From Flavobacterium psychroterrae (GTDB lineage: Bacteria > Bacteroidota > Bacteroidia > Flavobacteriales > Flavobacteriaceae): 64,000 nucleotides of DNA. Both the position numbers and the translations under genes were made by a program. Shown one piece after another: positions 26,093-34,110 of this stretch. Each line of letters begins with the position of its first letter. Position 1 is the stretch's first letter. The notes under the pieces were generated by a model. That model saw nothing but the letters and a program-made list of their open reading frames with translations. It was not told the origin of the DNA and ran no database searches. The stretch covers positions 248,001 through 312,000 of the forward strand of contig NZ_JAGYVZ010000002.1 in assembly GCF_018380615.1 (NCBI RefSeq). Direction: 5' to 3'.

Positions 26093-28114
26093 TTACTTTA
26101 CCATTTTTTTGAAATTAAATTTCATCAAATTCATAAATCCCTGTTCTATAATATCAATTCCAAGTCCGAAATTACTATCTGCAACCTCATGATGCGCATT
26201 TCTGAATTCTTCAAAATCTGCTGGTGGAATTTCTAAATTTACTAATGGCGAATAATCAATATTGATTGTTGCACCATTTTTAGTTACTTTTTTACGGCTG
26301 GTATAATCAAAATACGGGTTTTTAATCGTGCTTTCCTGAACCGTATATTTTTCTTCTACATCAATTCTTTGATCTGTGTAAAGATTGATTTCATATTTTT
26401 CGTTATCAAAATTATGCCAGAAAGAAATATCAGTATGCAAAAAATCGCGTGCATTATTCTTAATTACATTTCGATCAAAATACATTACAAAGCGATTCTT
26501 TTGGGCATCTGTAAAATACGGATTTTCAACATTTGACTTATATTGAATTGTGTATTCGTTCAATTGTTTATCATCGCTTACAGTTTCAATTGTTGCCTCT
26601 TTGAAGATGTTTCTCACATCAGTCCCGTTTCTGTCATTGTTGTAATTCAGCGTGTAAAAAAAGAAATTATTCCAGCTGTCAATGATTTCTCTTTTGTTCG
26701 TGTTTTTAAAATACTTACGCATATAATTGGCACGATTTCCTTTGTAAGTTGTCGTTAGTGAAAGTTTTCCAATATTATTTTCAATATTAAATTCGGCTTT
26801 TTCGTTAATACCGTAATAAGGAAATTTATGCGATTTTTTTATTTGTAAATCCTGATTTGGTTTCACCTCTAAATAATGCATGAAATAAATAAATCCACGA
26901 TTTTCAATCAATCCAAATTCATCACGACTTGTTGCGTCAATAAAATAAGTTTCACCTTTATAATCAATTTTTACAATTACATGGTTGAAAGTCAACAATG
27001 AAGGCAAATAATATTTCAGATAATGATCAGTATTAAAATTCACCAAAACCACAGCCGAATCAACTTTGATATAATCTAAAATCACTTTCAGTAAAACACA
27101 TTTCGCTTTACAATCACCTTGTTTATTCTGATACGTTATAGCTGGTTCCTGCGGTTTATGACCGTTCATTTCATCAGCATTAAAAACATAGTAAACATGA
27201 TTTTGCACATAATCAATTGCAAATTTCAATTGCTCATCTTTATTGGTAATTGCATCCAGTTTTTCAACCAGATTAGGAGCAAATTCCTGTAAAGATGATT
27301 TGGCATACACATCTTCATATAAAGGAGAAATGTAATTAGATAAGTCAATCCAATTACTATCAGTCGCAAAATCGATAAAAGGAGCAATTTCTCTATTTGT
27401 ATCTACAAAGTTGATATAGTTTTCTTTTTGGATAGTAAATCTTTGACCTTTTTCTAAATAATTGATTTCCGGTGCCAATACATTTCCATCTTCATCTCTA
27501 AAAAAAGTTTTTTTGTAGGCAATAGTATTTTTACGATCATTGATAAAAGTATAATTATAACTTCCGTAAGCCCAGTAAGTGCTTGGACTCACCCAAACAA
27601 ACTTCGAAAATTCCTTACGTAAAAAATCACGTTCTGTAAAAACTTTTACACGTGAATCTTCCATTATTAAAACATCATAAAGGCGCAAATCCTTTATAGT
27701 AATATTGATTTTTTTATTGCTGCTCAAAACGCCGCCATCGCTTTGGTTTTCGCTGTCAAGCACTTTAATTTTAGTATCAGGAATTTTATCAACAAGAACT
27801 CCTTCTCTTAAAACGCTTATTCTGTGTATGATATAAGTTTCATTTTCTTCAACCACAACATCCATTACAGATGCATTTTCCAGATTAGATGGTTCGTTCA
27901 AAGTATAAGCAACACAGGCATATTCACTATTTTCCTCATCACTTGTGTAATAAATTTTATCTAAAAAATAGCAGTAATCTCTTCCTTCGTCGATTTGTTT
28001 ACTTGCAAAATCTGATTCTTTAATATATTCAATAAGTTGATTGTCATTAGTATTGGTAGCCCATTCTGCAGGCTTTTGAATTTTGTAATTCTCTGATTGA
28101 ATAAGATTTTCCAT
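26093..28114 (-). CDS. Transglutaminase-like (DUF3857-type) protein
   Basis: A 673-residue protein with no clear signal peptide. An N-terminal beta-rich region (about 40–250) resembles DUF3857. It is followed by a transglutaminase-like domain with Cys335 (NKQGDCKAKCVLLK), His378 (TFNHVIVKI) and Asp393 (YFIDATSRDEFG), a complete Cys-His-Asp triad in family order. A long C-terminal region (430–673) contains no motif I recognise. Such proteins are common in Bacteroidota, often with signal peptides; their substrates are unknown. It is a single-gene unit, with a −7 box about 150 bp upstream and a terminator downstream. Confidence 0.72.
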   Translation of the reverse strand: MENLIQSENYKIQKPAEWATNTNDNQLIEYIKESDFASKQIDEGRDYCYFLDKIYYTSDEENSEYACVAYTLNEPSNLENASVMDVVVEENETYIIHRISVLREGVLVDKIPDTKIKVLDSENQSDGGVLSSNKKINITIKDLRLYDVLIMEDSRVKVFTERDFLRKEFSKFVWVSPSTYWAYGSYNYTFINDRKNTIAYKKTFFRDEDGNVLAPEINYLEKGQRFTIQKENYINFVDTNREIAPFIDFATDSNWIDLSNYISPLYEDVYAKSSLQEFAPNLVEKLDAITNKDEQLKFAIDYVQNHVYYVFNADEMNGHKPQEPAITYQNKQGDCKAKCVLLKVILDYIKVDSAVVLVNFNTDHYLKYYLPSLLTFNHVIVKIDYKGETYFIDATSRDEFGLIENRGFIYFMHYLEVKPNQDLQIKKSHKFPYYGINEKAEFNIENNIGKLSLTTTYKGNRANYMRKYFKNTNKREIIDSWNNFFFYTLNYNNDRNGTDVRNIFKEATIETVSDDKQLNEYTIQYKSNVENPYFTDAQKNRFVMYFDRNVIKNNARDFLHTDISFWHNFDNEKYEINLYTDQRIDVEEKYTVQESTIKNPYFDYTSRKKVTKNGATINIDYSPLVNLEIPPADFEEFRNAHHEVADSNFGLGIDIIEQGFMNLMKFNFKKMVK

Positions 28115-28266
28115 CGTTGTTTTTTAATGTTATTTCAAATTATTAGTTCAGGTATAATCTTACTTTAGCGCATTTTTGAAAACGTAAATTTTGAGGATGC
28201 TTTGCTATAGTTAAAATTAAAGTAATCTAAATTAAGAATAAAATTGCGTTATTTTATTGACATTGG

Positions 28267-28274
28267 CAAAGGTA
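28267..28274 (-). promoter_or_regulatory. Predicted −7 box of the transglutaminase-like gene
   Basis: The minus strand reads TACCTTTG followed by CC, the canonical Bacteroidota −7 form. It implies a leader of about 150 nt before the ATG at 28114. Confidence 0.5.
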
Positions 28275-28355
28275 ATTTCAAAAAATATTCGGTTAAGTTG
28301 CAATGAGACTTAAAAATTTAAACAATATTTAAGCGACGAAACAGAACTATATAAA

Positions 28356-28384
28356 ACAAAAAAACCTTGCTGTTTAGCAAGGTT
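28356..28384 (-). terminator. Terminator of the small gene at 28450–28707
   Basis: AACCTTGCT/AGCAAGGTT form a 9-bp stem with a GTTT-type loop. On the minus strand the stem is followed by a seven-base T-run, so it ends transcription of the 85-residue gene about 65 bp upstream. Confidence 0.8.
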
Positions 28385-28449
28385 GAATGAATTTTGAAAT
28401 TGGCAATGTATAATAAAAGCCAATAATTTGATTTTTAAAGGTTTTAGAT

Positions 28450-28707
28450 TTACTTCAAAACAGTATGAATAAAATCCATAGCGCCAATTCCTTTATAAGA
28501 AGCAAATAATGCTTTATCAAAAGCTTCACGTTTTGCCTTTTTATCTTTTGCTTCGGTTTCAACGATCATCTCGTTGAAAATTCGTTCCTGTTCTTCACTA
28601 TATTTTAAAGATGCTTCTAATAAATAAGTCTTAGAAACAAAACCGAATGAAGTCCAGATTTTGGTTCTAATTTTTTCATTTATATTTTTTAACGGATTGG
28701 TAATCAT
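28450..28707 (-). CDS. Small protein of unknown function (85 aa)
   Basis: An 85-residue soluble protein, helix-rich and charged in the middle (EEQERIFNEMIVETEAKDKKAKREAF), with no signal peptide, membrane segment or metal motif. I do not recognise the family. The reading frame is supported by its own terminator downstream and a clean start at 28707. It stands alone, divergent from the NUDIX-like gene across about 330 bp. Confidence 0.6.
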   Translation of the reverse strand: MITNPLKNINEKIRTKIWTSFGFVSKTYLLEASLKYSEEQERIFNEMIVETEAKDKKAKREAFDKALFASYKGIGAMDFIHTVLK

Positions 28708-29035
28708 ATCTCCTGCATTAACATTCTACTTTTTCAATTGAATTAAATAAACTACAAATACCAGTTATTCTGTAATAGTATTCTTTATATATAATAAAAA
28801 AATAACAGATTACTTTTTAATTGTGTTATTATGACGCAATGTAATTATTTTTTTGATTCGATTTTTAATTTTAAGTGAAAATTGTGAATGAACATTTTTG
28901 ATTTTGCGTTTTGATTTGTTTAAAATTAAGCATTTTTCAAAAAAAGTTTTCTTTCTGTAAAAATGACTTAAATTGCATCTTTATTTGAATGCGGAATATT
29001 GATTTTAAGAAAAGTGAATGTTAAAAGGAATAATA
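28708..29035. other. 328-bp divergent intergenic region
   Basis: Very AT-rich DNA between the 85-residue gene and the NUDIX-like regulator. It should carry both promoters, but I could not place a convincing TAnnTTTG box and see no repeat or structured RNA. Confidence 0.4.
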
Positions 29036-29773
29036 ATGAATAACGAAAATTACCAGCCCGGACTTTCCATAGATTGTGTCATTTTTGGTTTTCATGATAA
29101 TCAGCTTAAAATTTTATTGATTAAAACTCCGTACGAAGACAAATGGTCTTTACCTGACGGATTTATTCCTATTAACGAGGATATTGATACCGCAGCAGTT
29201 ACTGTTTTAAATGAGCGTACTGGAATAGAAGGTATTTTCCTGAGGCAATTTGCCACTTTTGGAAGAGTAAAACGTAACGATCAACATTTTGGGAATGCAG
29301 TTCTGGAACATTTTAAAATTCCAAAAGAAGTAGGAAAATGGTTTACGCAACGTTTTGTAACCATTGGATATTATGCTTTAGTTGATTTTTTAAAGGCGAT
29401 TCCTCAAAAAGAAAATAGTCGTGAAATCATAGAATGGATAGATCATAAAGAAGTTCCGGAACTTATTTTAGATCATAGAGAAATTCTGGATAAAGCCTTA
29501 AATACACTTAGAATTGAATTGAATTTAATGCCAATAGGTTATAATTTATTGCCCGAAAAATTTACGATGCCGGAACTTCAGAAATTGTATGAAACAATTT
29601 TAGATAAAAAACTGGACAGACGTAATTTTCTTCGAAAAATCAACAATATCGGAATCTTAAATAAACTTGACGAAAAGAAAAGTAATGTCGCTCATAAAGC
29701 ACCAAACTTATACACTTTTGATAAAGATAAATATGAGGAAGTCCTTAAAAACGGCTTGAATCAGGGCTGGTAA
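29036..29773 (+). CDS. NUDIX-domain protein with C-terminal winged helix (NrtR/AraR-like regulator)
   Basis: A 245-residue protein from the ATG at 29036 (MNNENYQPGLSIDCVIFGF); an in-frame ATG 18 bp upstream is possible. The N-terminal half is a NUDIX fold (LKILLIKTPYEDKWSLPDGF), but the box is degenerate: in GFIPINEDIDTAAVTVLNERTGI the REUxEE core reads TVLNER, losing most metal-binding glutamates. The C-terminal part (about 165–240) looks like the winged helix of NrtR/AraR-type NUDIX regulators (FTMPELQKLYETILDKKLDRRNFLRKI). It is thus more likely a ligand-sensing repressor than a hydrolase (inference from family precedent). The target genes are not obvious here; its stop is 8 bp from convergent alkB. 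Confidence 0.8.
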   Translation: MNNENYQPGLSIDCVIFGFHDNQLKILLIKTPYEDKWSLPDGFIPINEDIDTAAVTVLNERTGIEGIFLRQFATFGRVKRNDQHFGNAVLEHFKIPKEVGKWFTQRFVTIGYYALVDFLKAIPQKENSREIIEWIDHKEVPELILDHREILDKALNTLRIELNLMPIGYNLLPEKFTMPELQKLYETILDKKLDRRNFLRKINNIGILNKLDEKKSNVAHKAPNLYTFDKDKYEEVLKNGLNQGW

Positions 29774-29781
29774 AACAAATA

Positions 29782-30390
29782 TTACTCCACAATCGTTCTA
29801 AAAGTTAGATTTACTCTGGGTTTTGATGTTGTTTTTGTTGGCGGTAATCGATGTAGCCAATGGGTTTGCGTTGTATCTTTCATCACTAATAAACTGCCAT
29901 GTTCCAGGATTAAAGAAACGGTTTCTTTAGATGCCTTATGTTTGAAAGCAAACTTGCGTTCAGCACCAAAACTTAGGGAACCAATGGCGCCATTTTTTTT
30001 CAAATCTTTTTCGGCATCGCTGTGCCACGCCATTCCTTCATTGCCGGAATGATATAAATTAAGCAAACAAGAATTGAATGTTTCTCCTGTTTTTTTCTCA
30101 ATTTCAGTTTTTAGTTCAAGTAATTCCTTCGTCCACGGCAAAGCTTTTTTTGTCGTATTCGAATATGTATATTCAAAACCAGAATCACCGTACCAAGCTA
30201 CTTTTCGCTTTGTAATAATTAATTTCCCAAAGATAACTGCTTCGTCATTTTTCCATTCTATTGTATTCAATAAAACATCCAGATAATGATTAGCATTTTC
30301 TCTTGAAAACAATTTTCCGTAATAATTTACAGTTCCGTCTTTAGGAAGCAGATTCGTTGTTTCGTTTATGTCGGGATTAAATAAGTCCAT
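29782..30390 (-). CDS. AlkB-type 2-oxoglutarate/Fe(II) DNA repair dioxygenase
   Basis: A 202-residue protein of the AlkB family, which reverses N-alkyl damage in DNA by oxidative demethylation. Iron ligands are predicted as His123 and Asp125 (WHSDAEKDL) and His180 (HRLP). The 2OG-binding arginines lie in PRVNLTFR at the end. The overall pattern (SLSFGAERKFAFKHK, PRVNLTFR) is closest to the ABH2/ABH3-like branch. Its start overlaps the end of the Ada zinc-domain gene by 14 bp, so the two are translationally coupled. This fits a shared role in alkylation repair. Confidence 0.92.
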   Translation of the reverse strand: MDLFNPDINETTNLLPKDGTVNYYGKLFSRENANHYLDVLLNTIEWKNDEAVIFGKLIITKRKVAWYGDSGFEYTYSNTTKKALPWTKELLELKTEIEKKTGETFNSCLLNLYHSGNEGMAWHSDAEKDLKKNGAIGSLSFGAERKFAFKHKASKETVSLILEHGSLLVMKDTTQTHWLHRLPPTKTTSKPRVNLTFRTIVE

Positions 30391-30622
30391 TTTTCCAGTT
30401 TTGATATTCGGTTTTCATACAATGTCCACAAGGTCTGAAACCATTTTGTTTCGCTTCATTTTTAGATAAAAAGAAAACCCGGTTTTCTCGTTTCATTCTT
30501 TTTCCCGAAGCACATTTCAGCGTTCCATAAATTTTAAGTTTTTGGTTTCCACCAAAGCAAATTTCGGAATTTTTAATTTTAATTCGTAAATCAGAATCGG
30601 AAATTTTATTGTGTTGAATCAT
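30377..30622 (-). CDS. Stand-alone Ada zinc-binding (methylphosphotriester-repair-like) domain
   Basis: An 81-residue protein from the ATG at 30622; a start at 30646 is unlikely because the predicted −7 box overlaps it. It matches the Ada N-terminal domain: Cys37 (GTLKCASGKR, aligned with the methyl-accepting Cys38 of E. coli Ada), then ENRVFF and GFRPCGHC with Cys65 and Cys68. The fourth zinc ligand, Cys42 of E. coli Ada, appears to be Lys41, although Cys22 could serve instead. The rest of Ada (AraC and methyltransferase domains) is encoded separately 1.6 kb away. It overlaps alkB. Whether it repairs DNA or only binds metal is open. Confidence 0.8.
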   Translation of the reverse strand: MIQHNKISDSDLRIKIKNSEICFGGNQKLKIYGTLKCASGKRMKRENRVFFLSKNEAKQNGFRPCGHCMKTEYQNWKNGLI

Positions 30623-30636
30623 TTGTTTTAAGTTGC

Positions 30637-30644
30637 AAAGGTAC
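30637..30644 (-). promoter_or_regulatory. Predicted −7 box of the ada-domain–alkB pair
   Basis: The minus strand reads TACCTTTG then CA, a canonical Bacteroidota −7 box. The start point would fall near 30633, supporting the ATG at 30622. The box lies next to a CAAAGG-type palindromic repeat. Confidence 0.55.
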
Positions 30645-30647
30645 ATA

Positions 30648-30720
30648 GGCGCAAAGGTTCAGAGGTTCTGTATAAGTCGTAAATCTTTGTGCCTTTGTAA
30701 CTCTGAACCTTTGTGCCTTA
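30648..30720. repeat. Palindromic CAAAGGTTCAGAG repeat
   Basis: The arm at 30648–30668 (AGGCGCAAAGGTTCAGAGGTT) pairs with 30700–30720 with few mismatches. A second tandem copy of the ACAAAGGCACAAAG word lies between. It sits between two minus-strand genes, and a single-arm relative occurs inside the 5' end of the TonB receptor gene at 44.63 kb. Confidence 0.6.
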
Positions 30721-30723
30721 AAA

Positions 30724-31437
30724 TTACGATAACGCATCATGAAAAATAATTCCTAACGTATGTCTTTCGCCGGAATGAATTTCGCTCACGCCATGTTTCA
30801 TATTTTCGCGATAATATCCTTTTGTGCCTTTCACAGGCCTAAAATTCGTTGTAAAAACCAAAACATCACCTTTTTTAGGTTTCAAAACGATTGCTTTTGA
30901 TTGCGCTCTGGGCGTTTGTTGTGTCAATACAAATTCTCCGCCCGTAAAATCGACATCAGGTTCATTCAGGAAAACCACCATTTGAATTGGGAAATAAACA
31001 TCGCCATATAAATCCTGATGCAAGGTGTTAAAACCGCTTTTACCATATTTTAAAATTAAAACAGTTGCTTTTAACTGATTATTGGCATGACATTGTTCCA
31101 GTAATTTTTCGTGTGTTTCAGGAAAAACAGTATTTATATTTAATGCTTTCATCCACGCATTTGCAATTGGCGCAAGCTTTGGATAAATAATAGTTCGGAT
31201 TGTCTGAATTAAATCAGGTAATGGATAATTAAAATATTTGTATTCGCCCAAACCAAAACGATAACGTTCCATTACAACCGTTTTTCGATATAAAGCTGGA
31301 TTATCATAATCGAATTTTAGATCTTCACATTGTTCGTTATTGATTAAATTCTGAATAATAGCAAATCCATTTTCGTGCATAGATTCGGTGATACTTTCCC
31401 AATTAAGAGAAGCAATTTTTGATTGTATATTTTGCAT
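30724..31437 (-). CDS. 2OG-Fe(II) oxygenase of the prolyl-hydroxylase type
   Basis: A 237-residue cytoplasmic protein with the jelly-roll signature of 2OG-Fe(II) oxygenases: His140 and Asp142 (TLHQDLYGD), His215 (MKHGVSEI) and Arg225 (GERHTLGIIFHD) as Fe and 2OG ligands. GGEFVLTQQTP is typical of prolyl-4-hydroxylase-like members. Its substrate is unknown; the alkylation-repair neighbours hint at DNA or RNA, but this is only contextual. It starts 3 bp after the alpha/beta hydrolase gene and is co-transcribed with it. Confidence 0.82.
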   Translation of the reverse strand: MQNIQSKIASLNWESITESMHENGFAIIQNLINNEQCEDLKFDYDNPALYRKTVVMERYRFGLGEYKYFNYPLPDLIQTIRTIIYPKLAPIANAWMKALNINTVFPETHEKLLEQCHANNQLKATVLILKYGKSGFNTLHQDLYGDVYFPIQMVVFLNEPDVDFTGGEFVLTQQTPRAQSKAIVLKPKKGDVLVFTTNFRPVKGTKGYYRENMKHGVSEIHSGERHTLGIIFHDALS

Positions 31438-31440
31438 TTT

Positions 31441-32163
31441 TTAAAGAGTTGCTATTTCACAAAAGATTGCAGATAATTCTTCCGGTTTACTAAAAAAGGG
31501 AGAATGGCTGGTTTGCATACTATATACTTTTTCGCAAATAGTTTCAGTATACATTTTTTTCTGAATAAATGGTGTTACAGCTTTGTCATCAGTACATTCT
31601 ATATAAAATCTGCGAACGCTCCCATATTTCCCTTCAGATAATTCCAGAGGTGTAATTCCTGTCGCAACCGGTTCATGACTCAATAATAGTTTTGCTAATT
31701 GCGTTATCGAATCTTCACAATCATGATAAAGACCTTCTTTATAAATTTCTGTTTGTAAAGTATGTGCATTTAATTCCGGATATCTGGTAACGTAAGGTTT
31801 CAGAACACCTTCAATATCCTGAACTGAATATTCGGTTTGGGTTTTACCATTTGGAATTAAATAAGCAGCCAGATAAATAAGTTTTTCAATTTTTTCAGAT
31901 CTGTATTCTGCAGCTTGCGAAATCATGATCCCGTTTTTACTATGTCCCACAAGTATTACCTGTTCCTCTAAACTATCAATTAATGCGCAAATTTTCTCTA
32001 CAGAAGTTTGTAATGTTACCTCCTGAATAGGTGTTTTATCCCTTCCCATTCCAGGCAAATCTATTGCAATTGCTTTATGTCCTTTACTTTCTAAAACAGG
32101 AATTATTTTGTGCCAATTCCATGAACTATGCCATGAACCGTGAATTAAAATAAATGTCTTCAT
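31441..32163 (-). CDS. Alpha/beta hydrolase
   Basis: A 240-residue alpha/beta hydrolase of the small esterase/hydroxynitrile-lyase-like group. It starts with the oxyanion motif FILIHGSWHSSWNW, has the nucleophile elbow GHSKNG (Ser), an acidic residue in ECTDDKAV and the catalytic His in TSHSPFFS. No signal peptide is seen, so it acts in the cytoplasm; the substrate cannot be inferred. It heads a two-gene unit with the 2OG oxygenase and has a −7 box 26 bp upstream. Confidence 0.85.
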   Translation of the reverse strand: MKTFILIHGSWHSSWNWHKIIPVLESKGHKAIAIDLPGMGRDKTPIQEVTLQTSVEKICALIDSLEEQVILVGHSKNGIMISQAAEYRSEKIEKLIYLAAYLIPNGKTQTEYSVQDIEGVLKPYVTRYPELNAHTLQTEIYKEGLYHDCEDSITQLAKLLLSHEPVATGITPLELSEGKYGSVRRFYIECTDDKAVTPFIQKKMYTETICEKVYSMQTSHSPFFSKPEELSAIFCEIATL

Positions 32164-32188
32164 CTTATAATATTTATTATTTATGAGA

Positions 32189-32196
32189 CAAAATTA
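32189..32196 (-). promoter_or_regulatory. Predicted −7 box of the hydrolase–oxygenase unit
   Basis: The minus strand reads TAATTTTG, fitting TAnnTTTG, with a short leader before the ATG at 32163. Confidence 0.45.
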
Positions 32197-32235
32197 CTTT
32201 TGAAATCGGGAAGATAAAATCTGTTTCTTGCTCAA

Positions 32236-33090
32236 TTATAAGCTAATTTGAACACCTTCCCAACCAATAATTGCAGTTTTACGGGTGTTTCCCCACATAT
32301 AACCGCCAAAGGTTCCAGAAGATTGAATCACACGATGACACGGAATCAAGAATGCCACAGGATTACTCCCAATTGCAGTTCCTACTGCGCGGGATGCATT
32401 TGGTTTCTCTATTTGTTGCGCGATTGTACCATAAGTTGAAAGTTTCCCCATAGGAATTTTAAGCAAAGTTTCCCAAACCTTCAATTGAAAATCGGTTCCT
32501 TTTAAATGCAGTTTTATTTCAGATAATTTACTCCAGTCGTTTTGGAAAATAAACAAAGCGTTTTGTTGTGCCAAATCCAGTTTTCTGGAGAATGTTGCAT
32601 TCGGAAATTTATTTCTTAGATCTTGAAATCCAATTTCTTCATCTTCGGCGAAAGCCATAAAACAAACCCCTTTATTGGTCGAAGCAACGATGATGTTCCC
32701 AAACGGACTTTCGGCAAAACTATAATTGATTTCTAAGTTTTTACCGCCATTTTTATATTCGGCCGGAGTCATGCCTTCGATGTTTACAAATAAATCATGT
32801 AAACGACTTGTGCCTGATAATCCAGTATCAAATGCGGCATCAAATAGAGTTGCACGACTGTTTTCATTGAGGATTTTTTTAGCATTTTCGACACTGATAT
32901 ATTGCAGAAATTTCTTCGGACTTGTTCCTGCCCATTCTGTAAACAAACGCTGAAAGTGAAACGGACTTAAATGTACTTTTTCGGCAACTTCATCTAAGTT
33001 GGGTTGCTCCTTAAAGTTTGACTTGATATAATCAATAGCTTCGGCAATGCGATTATAATTGATATTTTCCTGTGTGTTCATTTCGTTCAA
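32236..33090 (-). CDS. AraC-type HTH fused to O6-methylguanine-DNA methyltransferase (Ada without its zinc domain)
   Basis: A 284-residue protein. Residues about 13–112 form an AraC double HTH (LDEVAEKVHLSPFHFQRLFTEW, FDTGLSGTSRLHDLF). Residues about 120–280 form the methyltransferase, with acceptor Cys251 in IPCHRVIQ preceded by GTAIGSNP. This is the Ada layout minus the N-terminal zinc domain, which is a separate gene at 30377–30622. Ada proteins repair O6-methylguanine and activate alkylation genes when the N-terminal Cys is methylated; without that domain the sensing route is unclear. An alternative start is the ATG three codons in. Confidence 0.92.
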   Translation of the reverse strand: MNEMNTQENINYNRIAEAIDYIKSNFKEQPNLDEVAEKVHLSPFHFQRLFTEWAGTSPKKFLQYISVENAKKILNENSRATLFDAAFDTGLSGTSRLHDLFVNIEGMTPAEYKNGGKNLEINYSFAESPFGNIIVASTNKGVCFMAFAEDEEIGFQDLRNKFPNATFSRKLDLAQQNALFIFQNDWSKLSEIKLHLKGTDFQLKVWETLLKIPMGKLSTYGTIAQQIEKPNASRAVGTAIGSNPVAFLIPCHRVIQSSGTFGGYMWGNTRKTAIIGWEGVQISL

Positions 33091-33167
33091 TTTTATAATG
33101 CAAATATCGGCAGGAATGCGCGATCATAAAATCCGAAACTTGCGGAAGTTTTTTAGATTTGTTTTTT

Positions 33168-33208
33168 GTTTCAAGTTATTACAGAACCTGAAACCTGAAA
33201 CTTGAAAC
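33168..33208. repeat. TTTCAAGTTT palindrome
   Basis: GTTTCAAGTT (33168–33177) and AACTTGAAAC (33199–33208) pair, with two further CCTGAAA words between them. The TTTCAGGTTTCAAGTTT word recurs near 59768 and 60438, so it is a dispersed short-period repeat. It lies between two minus-strand genes and could act as a weak terminator. Confidence 0.5.
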
Positions 33209-33213
33209 CGCTT

Positions 33214-33675
33214 TTACAATTCTTTTTCCATTTTAAAGTTGATGAGTTCAACGCCCAATCTTATGTTTTTTTGTTTGGCTTTTACAGCAAATCCTTTTTT
33301 GTCAAAGAATGGTTTTGCCGTTATACTTACATCTGCAGTAATTGTTTTTGAACGCTCCCTAATAGCTTCAGCCTCTAATTGATTAAAGATATTATCTGCA
33401 ATTTTTTGGCGTTGAAAATCCTTGTGAACACAAAAGAAATCAATATAATTTCCATCTTTTAAAGTTCCGTAACCTACAATTTTATTATCATTAATTGCCA
33501 GTAAAACAAATTGGCTATGAATCACTTTCAGCCAGCGTTCCGTATCATCAAGACTCGAAATCCATGCGTTAATTTGCAAAGGATTATAATCGCTTTTGCA
33601 AACCCATTTTATGGTTTCAATATACATTTCCTGCATTTCCTGTAAATCTGAAATTGTAGCTTTTCTGAAATTCAT
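33214..33675 (-). CDS. GNAT family N-acetyltransferase
   Basis: A 153-residue single-domain GNAT protein. The core acetyl-CoA region is VCVHKDFQRQKIADNIFNQLEAEA-like: VHKDFQRQKIADNIF with the Q/RxxG/A loop, then KPFFDKKGFAVKAKQ at the C-terminal strand. The substrate is unknown. It is 16 bp after the SMR transporter gene on the same strand, suggesting a two-gene operon. Confidence 0.85.
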   Translation of the reverse strand: MNFRKATISDLQEMQEMYIETIKWVCKSDYNPLQINAWISSLDDTERWLKVIHSQFVLLAINDNKIVGYGTLKDGNYIDFFCVHKDFQRQKIADNIFNQLEAEAIRERSKTITADVSITAKPFFDKKGFAVKAKQKNIRLGVELINFKMEKEL

Positions 33676-33691
33676 TTTCTTGATGTTTGAA

Positions 33692-34024
33692 TTAATGAGC
33701 CGTAGTTTTCGAAAAAATATTAATAACTATAACACCTGCCATAATTAAAACCAAGCCAATAATCGCAGGTAAATCTGGTATTTGTTTAAAAAATACTGCG
33801 CCAATAATTGTAATCAAAACAATGCCGACTCCTGACCAAATCGCGTAAGCAATACCAACAGGAATTGTTCGAATGGCAAAACTCAAGAAGTAAAAGGCTG
33901 CAAAATAGCCCACAATTGTTATAATGCTTGGAATAAGCTGTGTAAATTGTTCTGATTTTTTTAATGCAGATGTTGCTATAATTTCAAATAGTATAGCAAT
34001 GCCTAAAAATATAAAATTCTTCAT
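33692..34024 (-). CDS. Small multidrug resistance (EmrE-type) efflux transporter
   Basis: A 110-residue protein with four membrane helices. It keeps the EmrE hallmarks at the same positions: Glu14 in FEIIATSALK, Tyr40, Tyr60 and Trp63 in AYAIWSGVG. SMR proteins of this branch work as antiparallel dimers in the inner membrane and exchange protons for quaternary ammonium or other cationic compounds. The glycine/tryptophan pattern fits Qac/EmrE rather than the SugE/Gdx guanidinium branch, though I cannot prove that by eye. It has its own −7 box and is followed by a GNAT gene. Confidence 0.93.
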   Translation of the reverse strand: MKNFIFLGIAILFEIIATSALKKSEQFTQLIPSIITIVGYFAAFYFLSFAIRTIPVGIAYAIWSGVGIVLITIIGAVFFKQIPDLPAIIGLVLIMAGVIVINIFSKTTAH

Positions 34025-34037
34025 ATCACGTTTTTAA

Positions 34038-34045
34038 CAAAGTTA
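34038..34045 (-). promoter_or_regulatory. Predicted −7 box of the SMR–GNAT operon
   Basis: The minus strand reads TAACTTTG (TAnnTTTG). It implies a very short leader of about 10 nt before the ATG at 34024. Confidence 0.5.
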
Positions 34046-34110
34046 ACCTTTGTATTGATGTGAAAGAAGAATTTATAGAATTGTATAAATAAACTAATGT
34101 TGTTTTTTGA

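Larger units (their letters stand above)
28115..28449. other. 335-bp intergenic region upstream of the transglutaminase-like gene
   Basis: It holds a minus-strand −7 box for the transglutaminase-like gene and a minus-strand terminator for the small gene upstream. I see no coding sequence or further structured repeat in it. Confidence 0.5.

Noticed and set aside
28115..29035. Missed small genes in the two gaps around the 85-residue gene
   Set aside because: No frame with a sensible start and composition was found; the DNA is AT-rich with a promoter box and terminator.
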